Both the position numbers and the translations under genes were made by a program. A stretch of 64,000 nt of DNA from JBAWXE01 sp037144255 (GTDB taxonomy: Bacteria; Bacteroidota; Bacteroidia; Chitinophagales; Chitinophagaceae): contig JBAWXE010000004.1 in assembly GCA_037144255.1 (NCBI GenBank), forward strand, positions 9,625-73,624, given 5' to 3'. Shown piece after piece: positions 16,209 to 23,645 of this stretch. How positions within the stretch are numbered: the stretch's first letter is position 1; every line of letters starts with the position of its first letter. The notes below the pieces were generated by a model. The model made no database searches. It was not told the DNA's origin and was given only the letters and a program-made list of their open reading frames with translations.

Positions 16209-17489
16209 CTAGTAAACTAGTAACTTACCAATTTGATACTGAAAATCTCCCTCCAACTTATAGATATAGATACCTGAATTCAGTACATCATTGATTTCTG
16301 AAATACCAACTTCAACATCGTATGATCGAAGTTTCTTACCTAATAGATCATATATGCTCAATTGACTTGTTTGGTATTTAATATCTAGTTTAAAAGAAAC
16401 TTTACCCCCCATTTGTGTTACAACTCTTATTGAAATATTACCATTATTAGTAGTTGCCACACTATTCGGATCTATTAGTTTTATAGTATCTATCCTCGTA
16501 TCGTTAAAGCAATTATTGGAAGCAGTAAGTTTAGAAATGTATTGTCCATAAGATGCATAAGTATGCACGGGGTTTGTTTGTGTACTATTAAAACCATCTC
16601 CAAAATCCCATGAATAAGTAGAGGCTCCTTGTGATAGATTTTGAAAGGTAACAGTCTTTGATGCTATATTATAACTATCATTGGCATAACTATAATTACT
16701 ATGTTGTTGCCATGTTTCAAAACTATCGAAAACCATCTTCCCAGCCATCCTTTGTAATTGTTGTGCATCCGGTACCGGCAAAGCAGTATTATAGTAACTA
16801 CTGTATATAGGGTTCTTATGAAAGATCGATGCATAAACAACACAAGCTTCCAAATAAGCACCATATACACTAGGGTGAATTTGATCTGCATTGTATAATT
16901 CAAATGTTGGGAAAGTATCTCTTGTCATTTTCCATGCCATACCAACAGGTGCTACAAGAGCATTGTAGTTTAGAGCCATTTGCATGTAACTTTCTCTAAG
17001 GCTCTCCTGCATTCCTGCATAAGTGCAGATGGGTGGATAACTGGCACAATTGGTAGGATCTCCATTCTTATATCCCCAAGTCATCAAGAACATACTTTGA
17101 GAACATGCACGGTTAGCATGTACCATACTATCTAATTTGAATGCATATGGGTAACATTGAGTGTCAACTTGCGCCTGCGAAAAAGCCGGTATCTGGCTTT
17201 GTTCTTGCAATACTACAACATCCCATTGTTGAGAAAAAATCTTAGCTATAGTAGTAGCATCTGTGCTATGATTTTGAAAAGTATAACCACTCGGAGTATT
17301 TTGATCATAGATTAATGTATCTCCCATTGAAGTTGCTAATTGCAAAACCATATTAGGCATATTCTCAGTATAAGTGAAACTATTACCTATAAACAAAACC
17401 TTGCGAGTAGTAGCAGATAATTCATTTACATTCAATAAGCAGGCAATGAATATTAGTAACCTGACTTTGGATAGAACATTTTGATACAT
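16209..17489 (-). CDS. Secreted SGNH-hydrolase with PKD domain and T9SS sorting tail
   Basis: A 426-aa exported protein. A signal peptide (about 1-26) precedes an SGNH-type domain: VLFIGNSFTYTENMPN with the candidate nucleophile Ser37, WDVVVLQEQS, and DQIHPSVYGAYL carrying the Asp/His pair. A PKD domain follows (about 270-335, STYSWDFGDGFNS). The last ~80 residues have the form of a type A T9SS C-terminal domain (LSIYDLLGKKLRSYDV ... GIYIYKLEG ... KLLVY). It is therefore likely secreted by the Por machinery and attached or released at the surface, possibly acting as an esterase on a glycan. The substrate is unknown. Confidence 0.85.
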   Translation of the reverse strand: MYQNVLSKVRLLIFIACLLNVNELSATTRKVLFIGNSFTYTENMPNMVLQLATSMGDTLIYDQNTPSGYTFQNHSTDATTIAKIFSQQWDVVVLQEQSQIPAFSQAQVDTQCYPYAFKLDSMVHANRACSQSMFLMTWGYKNGDPTNCASYPPICTYAGMQESLRESYMQMALNYNALVAPVGMAWKMTRDTFPTFELYNADQIHPSVYGAYLEACVVYASIFHKNPIYSSYYNTALPVPDAQQLQRMAGKMVFDSFETWQQHSNYSYANDSYNIASKTVTFQNLSQGASTYSWDFGDGFNSTQTNPVHTYASYGQYISKLTASNNCFNDTRIDTIKLIDPNSVATTNNGNISIRVVTQMGGKVSFKLDIKYQTSQLSIYDLLGKKLRSYDVEVGISEINDVLNSGIYIYKLEGDFQYQIGKLLVY

Positions 17490-17610
17490 TTGATTGTTTT
17501 TATGCTGTTTACAATTAAAATTTTATTATAATTTGATTAGTAAAATGCTAAGGTAATTGCAATTACTCGATATATGAAAATAAATGAGACATTAACAATT
17601 ACTTAAGACG

Positions 17611-17643
17611 TTTGTTGAGAAATCAAAAAACTATTTCTATTTG
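17611..17643 (+). promoter_or_regulatory. Candidate promoter of the biotin operon
   Basis: TTTG (17611-17614), 21 nt, then TCTATTTG (17636-17643), one mismatch from TAnnTTTG. It would start transcription about 64 nt before the chosen bioB ATG and lies inside a longer in-frame extension, which favours the later start. Confidence 0.35.
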
Positions 17644-17713
17644 CGAAACTTGTCTATTAATCATAGCTTGCCATGTTAAAAACATATTTCATTACAAAAT
17701 AATCAAATATCAA

Positions 17714-18691
17714 ATGTCTGAAGTTCGTCATAATTGGACTCTCCCTGAGATCCAAGACATATATGAAAGACCACTACTGAGTTTAGTGATGGATGCTGCA
17801 CAGGTACATGTACGCAATCACAAATTTGGAGAAGTACAGATCAGTAGCTTATTATCAATTAAAACTGGCGGTTGTACAGAAGACTGTTCTTATTGTCCAC
17901 AAGCTGCCAGATATGATACCGGTGTTACCGTACAAGCATTGATGCAAGTAGATGATGTTGTGACATCAGCTCAACTGGCTAAAGCCGGTGGTGCTTCTCG
18001 TTTTTGTATGGGTGCTGCTTGGAGACAAGTAAGAGATAATAGCGATTTTGACAGAGTATTGGAAATGGTGAAAGCAGTAACAGCCATGGAAATGGAAGTG
18101 TGTTGTACACTGGGCATGATAACTGAGCATCAGGCCCAAAGACTAGCTGAAGCCGGCCTATATGCCTACAACCATAATATTGATACTTCTGCAGATCATT
18201 ACGAACAGATCATTACTACACGTAAATATGAAGATCGCTTAGACACATTGGAGAATGTACGTAAGGCGGGTATCACTGTATGTAGTGGTGGTATCATAGG
18301 GATGGGAGAAACAGACGAAGATAGAATGGGTATGTTGCTCACTTTAGCTACTATGCCTAAACACCCGGAATCTGTACCTATCAATATATTAGTACCAGTG
18401 AAAGGCACACCTCTGGCTGAAAACAAACAAGTACCTTTTAATGAGCTGGTACGAATGATAGCTTCTGCACGTATAGTGATGCCAAAATCGGCAGTTAGAT
18501 TATCAGCCGGACGATTAGAGCTCTCTATAGCTGAACAAGCGATGTGTTTCCTTGCCGGAGCTAATTCGATATTTGCAGGAGATAAATTGCTGACCACACC
18601 CAATCCTGAATTTAATGAGGATATGGAAATGTTCAGGATATTAGGATTGACTCCTAAAGCTGCATTTGCTGATAAAGTTGCAGCAGTATAA
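17714..18691 (+). CDS. bioB: Biotin synthase
   Basis: A radical SAM enzyme inserting sulfur into dethiobiotin, the last step of biotin synthesis. The radical-SAM cysteines are in GGCTEDCSYCPQ, and further family segments are RFCMGAAWR, YNHNIDTS, CSGGIIGMGE and the C-terminal SIFAGDKLLTTPNP. The ATG at 17714 starts the family-like sequence MSEVRHNW; an upstream in-frame ATG at 17612 would add 34 unlikely residues. The protein has 325 aa, the normal length. It is the first gene of bioB-bioF-bioD-bioA, all on the plus strand. Confidence 0.97.
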   Translation: MSEVRHNWTLPEIQDIYERPLLSLVMDAAQVHVRNHKFGEVQISSLLSIKTGGCTEDCSYCPQAARYDTGVTVQALMQVDDVVTSAQLAKAGGASRFCMGAAWRQVRDNSDFDRVLEMVKAVTAMEMEVCCTLGMITEHQAQRLAEAGLYAYNHNIDTSADHYEQIITTRKYEDRLDTLENVRKAGITVCSGGIIGMGETDEDRMGMLLTLATMPKHPESVPINILVPVKGTPLAENKQVPFNELVRMIASARIVMPKSAVRLSAGRLELSIAEQAMCFLAGANSIFAGDKLLTTPNPEFNEDMEMFRILGLTPKAAFADKVAAV

Positions 18692-18704
18692 AGACATATA
18701 ATAC

Positions 18705-19835
18705 ATGGATCCTGTTGAGCAATACTTAGAAAGTAAATTGCAGGAACGGCAACAGGCAGGCAATCTGAGAAGATTGACCTTGCAACACGCACCTGTAGAT
18801 TTGTATTCAAATGACTATTTGGGACTTGCTACCAATGGTATTTTATTACGAGGAATAGAAGAGACCAACAACAATAAACAAGTAACGGGTTCTACAGGCT
18901 CAAGATTATTATCAGGTAATGCTGAAGCCACAGAACAACTGGAAACCAGAATTGCTGAATTTCATAAAGCTGAGTCTGCCTTGCTATTCAATTCAGGTTA
19001 TGATGCCAATATTGGACTGATATCCAGCATCAGTAACCGGCATGCTACTATTTTGTATGACGAACTGTGTCATGCAAGTATTATAGATGGGATAAGACTG
19101 AGACAAGTAAATCATTTGAGATTTAGTCATAATAACCTTCAAGACCTAGAGGAAAAACTACAAAAAGCAACTACTGGGGCACCAATAATAGTCATTGTAG
19201 AGTCTATATACTCAATGGATGGGGACATGGCACCTCTTACAGAAATTGTAGCATTGACTACACAATACCATGCATCGCTGATAGTAGATGAAGCCCACGC
19301 AACAGGTATTTTTGGTAGCAATGGAGAGGGTTTGGTCTGTAGTTTGGGCTTACAAGAAAACGTATTTGCCAGAGTACATACATTCGGCAAAGCGCTAGGA
19401 TGCCATGGTGCGGTAGTGGTAGGTAGCAATATATTGAAACAATATCTTATCAATTTTGCTCGATCTTTTATTTATACCACAGCATTACCATTACATACGG
19501 TCCACACAGTATCCAATGCTTATAAATACCTAGCTAGTCCTAATTTTGCGAACAAGCCATTACATGATCTGATAACTTATTTTAGAGAAAAGATTAAAAG
19601 AAGCGATAATAAGGGATGGATGGAAAGTAGCAGTAGCATACAAGCTTTGGTAATAGGCAATAATGTAAAAACTAAAAATACTGCACTGTCATTGCAAAAT
19701 GCCGGCCTACAAATAAATCCTATCCTTCACCCAACTGTACCATTGGGAATGGAACGCTTACGTGTATGTTTGCATTCATTCAATACTACTGAGCAGGTAG
19801 ATCTTTTATTTGAAATATTAAACATCAATCCATGA
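18705..19835 (+). CDS. bioF: 8-amino-7-oxononanoate synthase
   Basis: A PLP-dependent alpha-oxoamine synthase joining pimeloyl-ACP/CoA with alanine. The 376-aa protein has YSNDYLGLA, GSTGSRLLSGN, FNSGYDANIG, the Asp/His cluster in IVDEAHATGIFG, and the PLP lysine (Lys229) in HTFGKALGCHG. It begins 13 nt after bioB and ends overlapping the bioD start by 4 nt (ATGA). 2-amino-3-ketobutyrate ligase is a homologue, but the operon context settles the role. Confidence 0.93.
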   Translation: MDPVEQYLESKLQERQQAGNLRRLTLQHAPVDLYSNDYLGLATNGILLRGIEETNNNKQVTGSTGSRLLSGNAEATEQLETRIAEFHKAESALLFNSGYDANIGLISSISNRHATILYDELCHASIIDGIRLRQVNHLRFSHNNLQDLEEKLQKATTGAPIIVIVESIYSMDGDMAPLTEIVALTTQYHASLIVDEAHATGIFGSNGEGLVCSLGLQENVFARVHTFGKALGCHGAVVVGSNILKQYLINFARSFIYTTALPLHTVHTVSNAYKYLASPNFANKPLHDLITYFREKIKRSDNKGWMESSSSIQALVIGNNVKTKNTALSLQNAGLQINPILHPTVPLGMERLRVCLHSFNTTEQVDLLFEILNINP

Positions 19836-20476
19836 TCTCCAACATATCTATTACAGGCATACACACAGATATTGGTAAGACCATAGCTACAGCAGTATTA
19901 GCAGAAGCCCTAAAAGCAGACTATTGGAAACCAGTACAAGCTGGCAATATTGAAGATAGAGATTCATTACAAGTACAGTTACTCATTTCTAATGGTGCAA
20001 ATAGAGTACATCCTGAAAGCGTGATACTATCTGAAGCCATTTCGCCTCATGAGGCTGCCAAAATAGACGGAAAGAAAATAGATTTTACCACATTTACATT
20101 CCCAAAAACAAAAAACCTTTTATTGATAGAAACTGCCGGTGGTGTATTGTCCCCAATGGCTGATAATACTACAATGGCTGATTTTGTAAAGCATTATCAA
20201 TTACCTACTATACTAGTAACAAATAATTATCTGGGTAGCATCAATCATTCTTTATTAAGCATTGAGGTATTACAAAATAGAGGTATCAACATACTAGGCA
20301 TAATAGCAAATGGGCATCCGAATAGCTCATCAGAAGCTTATATTGAGAAATACTCCGGAATACCAATTATTGCAAGGATACCATTCTTTAAGTCAATAAC
20401 AGCTGTTGCTATACAACAACACGCCGCATTATTAAGAGCTTCATTATTAGAACAACTAAAGAATGTCAAGCATTAA
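19832..20476 (+). CDS. bioD: Dethiobiotin synthetase
   Basis: A 214-aa ATP-dependent carboxylase closing the ureido ring of dethiobiotin. The P-loop is GIHTDIGKT (residues 8-16), where most homologues have GTDTxVGKT. WKPVQAGN and ETAGGVLSPM are the substrate/metal segments. It overlaps bioF by 4 nt and bioA by 14 nt, consistent with coupled translation. Confidence 0.93.
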   Translation: MISNISITGIHTDIGKTIATAVLAEALKADYWKPVQAGNIEDRDSLQVQLLISNGANRVHPESVILSEAISPHEAAKIDGKKIDFTTFTFPKTKNLLLIETAGGVLSPMADNTTMADFVKHYQLPTILVTNNYLGSINHSLLSIEVLQNRGINILGIIANGHPNSSSEAYIEKYSGIPIIARIPFFKSITAVAIQQHAALLRASLLEQLKNVKH

Positions 20477-21743
20477 AAAAAGAGACAGCCAGCTTATATG
20501 GCATCCGTATACCCCCATGAAAATATGGCCGGAGGCAATAGGTATTGTGAGAGGGGAAGGTGTATATCTGATAGATGAAGATGGTAATAAATACATAGAT
20601 GCCATTTCATCATGGTGGGTAAATCTTCATGGACATTCGCACCCATATATAGCCCAAAAAGTGAGTGAGCAACTACTGACTTTAGAACATAGCATTTTTG
20701 CAGGTTTTACTCACGAACCAGCGGTGCGACTAGCAGAAAGATTGTTGCCCATATTACCGGGTAAACTAAAAAAAGTATTCTATTCTGATAATGGATCCAC
20801 TGCTGTAGAGGTAGCCATGAAAATGGCACTACAATATTGGAGCAATAAGGGTATAAACCGTAAGAAGTTGGTAGCTATTGAAAATGCATATCATGGCGAT
20901 ACTGTTGGTGCTATGTCAGTAAGTGGCAGAAGTATCTTTACACAATCATTCAATGATATTTTATTTGAAGTAGATTTCATTCCATTCCCATCAAAAGAAA
21001 ATAAGCATGTCAGCATATCTCAACTAGAATCTGTATTAAAAAAAGGAGATGTAGCTGCATTAATAGTAGAGCCATTAGTACAAGGCTCTGCCGGAATGTG
21101 TATGTATGAGACTACGATACTTGACAGGTACTTCAGCTTATGCAGACAATATGATACACTAATTATAGCCGATGAAGTAATGACAGGCTTTGGCAGAACT
21201 GGTACTCTATTTGCCTGTGATCAGATTTCTACATCACCAGATATTGTTTGTTTATCCAAAGGCCTAACGGGCGGTACTTTGCCCTTAGGTGTAACGGCCT
21301 GTACACAGCAGATATACGATGCCTTTTATGATCTTGATCGTACCAAAACATTATATCACGGGCATTCATTTACTGCCAATCCACTGGCTTGTGCGGCTGC
21401 ATTGGCAAGCTTAGATCTTTTATTGGAGCCTAGCTGCGAACAGGATCGAAAACGTATTGCTACTTGTCATACATCATTTGCACAAAAAATAACAGGGAAT
21501 AAGAACATCACTGATGTACGTCAATGTGGTAGCATACTGGCAATTGAATTGAATACAGGTGATCCTACATCTTATACCAGCGAACAACGTGACTTCATTT
21601 ATCGATTTTTTATTGAGCGAAAGATATTGATGCGTCCTTTGGGGAATATTATATACATACTACCTCCTTATTGTATCAGCAATGAAGAATTACAGTATAT
21701 CTATAATTGTATAGAGGAATTATTGGTGTTTATTGGAAGATAG
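20463..21743 (+). CDS. bioA: Adenosylmethionine-8-amino-7-oxononanoate aminotransferase
   Basis: A 426-aa class III PLP aminotransferase using SAM as amino donor to form diaminopelargonate. Motifs are LIWHPYTPMKIWP at the N-terminus (typical of BioA), SSWWVNLHGHSHP, YSDNGSTAVEVAMKMA, IADEVMTGFGRTG and the PLP lysine (Lys266) in CLSKGLTGG. It is the last gene of the operon and converges on cutC with a 6-nt gap and no visible terminator. With B, F and D it completes the ring-forming steps, but no bioC/bioH-type pimelate gene is present in the window. Confidence 0.95.
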   Translation: MSSIKKRDSQLIWHPYTPMKIWPEAIGIVRGEGVYLIDEDGNKYIDAISSWWVNLHGHSHPYIAQKVSEQLLTLEHSIFAGFTHEPAVRLAERLLPILPGKLKKVFYSDNGSTAVEVAMKMALQYWSNKGINRKKLVAIENAYHGDTVGAMSVSGRSIFTQSFNDILFEVDFIPFPSKENKHVSISQLESVLKKGDVAALIVEPLVQGSAGMCMYETTILDRYFSLCRQYDTLIIADEVMTGFGRTGTLFACDQISTSPDIVCLSKGLTGGTLPLGVTACTQQIYDAFYDLDRTKTLYHGHSFTANPLACAAALASLDLLLEPSCEQDRKRIATCHTSFAQKITGNKNITDVRQCGSILAIELNTGDPTSYTSEQRDFIYRFFIERKILMRPLGNIIYILPPYCISNEELQYIYNCIEELLVFIGR

Positions 21744-21749
21744 TAATTG

Positions 21750-22490
21750 CTACCCAGTTGCTGCTTTGCCTAGAGTGATCATTTTATGTAACTCTTGTTC
21801 ATCTGCAATGAAGAAAGAAGCATCCGGTAAATCAGTATTTTGATATAGCATATTGCCAGATAACGCTACACGAGCAGAGCTGTGAAACTCTTTGGCAGCA
21901 GTATTATGTACCAATTCCTCAATATTAGATGAGCGAACACCGGAACCAGGCATAATGGTAATTCTGCCACCTGCAATTTGTACCAGATTTGCGATAGTAG
22001 ACATCGCTTCCTGTGCAGTAGTTTTTAAGCCCGATGTGAGTATACGTTCACAACCTGTTGATATTACATCTTCCAAGGCCTCAAACGCATCGGGTGTTCT
22101 ATCAAAAGCTCGGTGACAGGTAACGCCCATTGGGTATGCCCATTCCACCATTCGCTTCATCCATTCAATATGTATCCTGCCATTTGCTAATAGCACACCT
22201 GTAGCAATGCCATCACAACCCAATTGTTTACATATCTCTATATCCTTTTTCATGATCGCTAACTCATCTTCATTATAGTAGAAGTTACCACCTCTGGGGC
22301 GTATTATAGGATAAAGCTGTATGTTCAACTTTTCTCTTACTTGTTTAATAGTACCATAACTGGGAGTAGTGCCTCCTTCATGGGGGTTATCACATAGCTC
22401 TATACGATAAGCGCCAACCTTTTCTGCAATTAGACAAGATTGGATATTGAAAGTACAAACTTCTAAAATGAATGTATGATGCATTAGCAA
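21750..22490 (-). CDS. cutC: CutC family protein
   Basis: A 246-aa TIM-barrel protein of the CutC family, historically linked to copper homeostasis; its true biochemical role is unsettled. Recognisable segments are LEVCTFNIQSCLIAEKVGA, RIELCDNPHEGGTTPSYG, IIRPRGGNFYY, GVTCHRAFDRTPD and IMPGSGVRSSNI. The 8-nt gap to the glycosylasparaginase gene suggests a shared transcript; the same pairing with carbohydrate genes hints at a sugar-related role, but that is inference. Confidence 0.9.
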   Translation of the reverse strand: MLMHHTFILEVCTFNIQSCLIAEKVGAYRIELCDNPHEGGTTPSYGTIKQVREKLNIQLYPIIRPRGGNFYYNEDELAIMKKDIEICKQLGCDGIATGVLLANGRIHIEWMKRMVEWAYPMGVTCHRAFDRTPDAFEALEDVISTGCERILTSGLKTTAQEAMSTIANLVQIAGGRITIMPGSGVRSSNIEELVHNTAAKEFHSSARVALSGNMLYQNTDLPDASFFIADEQELHKMITLGKAATG

Positions 22491-22498
22491 ATCTTATA

Positions 22499-23524
22499 TC
22501 AAAAGAAGCTTTTGGAGTGATATATCTCTTCTACATGTTTGCTTTTTACAGAATAAGTAAAGCCTTTTTGCAATGCATATGCACCAAAATCTCCATTCTT
22601 ATTCATTGCTAAAAAGCCTACTTGCAGTGTTTTTGCACGTTCAGGACCTCTTTGTATAATGCGCTCTACAGCCTTTTTACAAGCTTCTTCTGGATGCAAT
22701 CCTTGCCTCATTAATTCTACTACCAAATGAGAACCTACTATTCGTATCACTTCTTCTCCTACACCAGATGAGGTTGCTGCTCCTACTTCATTGTCTACAT
22801 ATAAACCTGCACCTATTACCGGTGAATCTCCTACACGTCCCCGCATCTTATACGCCATACCACTGGTAGTACATGCGCCACTCATATCCCCATTTGCATC
22901 CATAGCCAACATACCTATGGTATCATGATTGTCTTTACCACCCGGCATTGGGTCATCTGCTCTATGATAATATTTATTTTCTGTATTGATCTCAGGAACA
23001 TACTTTGATTCTTTGAGCCATTTTTTCCATGCTCTTTCACTTTCAGGTGTCAATAAATTCTCTTTTTTGAAACCATTAGCCAATGCCAGCTGCAATGCAC
23101 CCTCTCCTGTAATGATAACATGAGGGGTTTTTTCCATTACCAAACGAGCTACAGATATTGCATGGACAATATGTTCCAAACACATGACAGCACCGCAATT
23201 ACAATTTTCATCCATGATACAGGCATCCAATGTCACTTTGCCATCGCGATCAGGCAAGCCTCCTAACCCTACGCTTTGGTTAGTAGGATCTGCTTCGGGC
23301 ACTTTCACACCAGCTTCCACAGCATCTAGTGCTTTACCTCCATGTTTTAAAATCTTCCAGGCTGCGATATTTGCCTCATATCCAAAATCCCAGGTAGATA
23401 TAACCACAGGGTGGTCTTTAATAGTTTTATATACGGGTTCTGTTTTAGCAAATATGTTTTCTCCTGTCAATACTCCGGCAGAACTCAATAATGATAGTTT
23501 AATAAATTTTCTTCTAGTAGACAT
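22499..23524 (-). CDS. N4-(beta-N-acetylglucosaminyl)-L-asparaginase (glycosylasparaginase)
   Basis: An Ntn-hydrolase that cleaves the GlcNAc-Asn bond left after N-glycan trimming. The 341-aa precursor has a Tat-like signal (TRRKFIKLSLLSSAG), a substrate region SVGLGGLPDRDG, and the autocleavage site DNHD|TIGMLA with nucleophile Thr202. GDSPVIGAGLYVDNEVGAA follows and binds the asparagine part. This matches bacterial aspartylglucosaminidases (Elizabethkingia/Flavobacterium type) rather than isoaspartyl peptidases. It fits with the mannosidase and hexosaminidase genes 6-14 kb away, suggesting complete glycoprotein-glycan breakdown in the periplasm. Confidence 0.92.
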   Translation of the reverse strand: MSTRRKFIKLSLLSSAGVLTGENIFAKTEPVYKTIKDHPVVISTWDFGYEANIAAWKILKHGGKALDAVEAGVKVPEADPTNQSVGLGGLPDRDGKVTLDACIMDENCNCGAVMCLEHIVHAISVARLVMEKTPHVIITGEGALQLALANGFKKENLLTPESERAWKKWLKESKYVPEINTENKYYHRADDPMPGGKDNHDTIGMLAMDANGDMSGACTTSGMAYKMRGRVGDSPVIGAGLYVDNEVGAATSSGVGEEVIRIVGSHLVVELMRQGLHPEEACKKAVERIIQRGPERAKTLQVGFLAMNKNGDFGAYALQKGFTYSVKSKHVEEIYHSKSFF

Positions 23525-23595
23525 CTATACCAATTAAGAACATTAAGTTACTTAAAAAACATATTATCTTATTACGAAATAGACATAAAATAAAA

Positions 23596-23623
23596 GATCC
23601 TCATAGGAAAACCTATGAGGATC
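23596..23623 (-). terminator. Intrinsic terminator of the 979-aa T9SS protein gene
   Basis: A perfect 12-bp stem (GATCCTCATAGG / CCTATGAGGATC) with loop of four bases lies 23 nt past the stop at 23646. On the minus strand it is followed by TTTTATTTTA. It may also insulate the glycosylasparaginase gene. Confidence 0.85.
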
Positions 23624-23645
23624 AATAAAATGTGCTATAAATAAA

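Noticed and set aside
17612..18691. BioB starting at 17612
   Set aside because: The added 34 residues are unlike biotin synthases and cover a likely promoter; the ATG at 17714 starts the conserved protein.
18199..18810. 203-aa gene antisense to bioB
   Set aside because: It lies wholly opposite bioB and the bioF start, and its sequence is a mirror of those codons, with no plausible domain.
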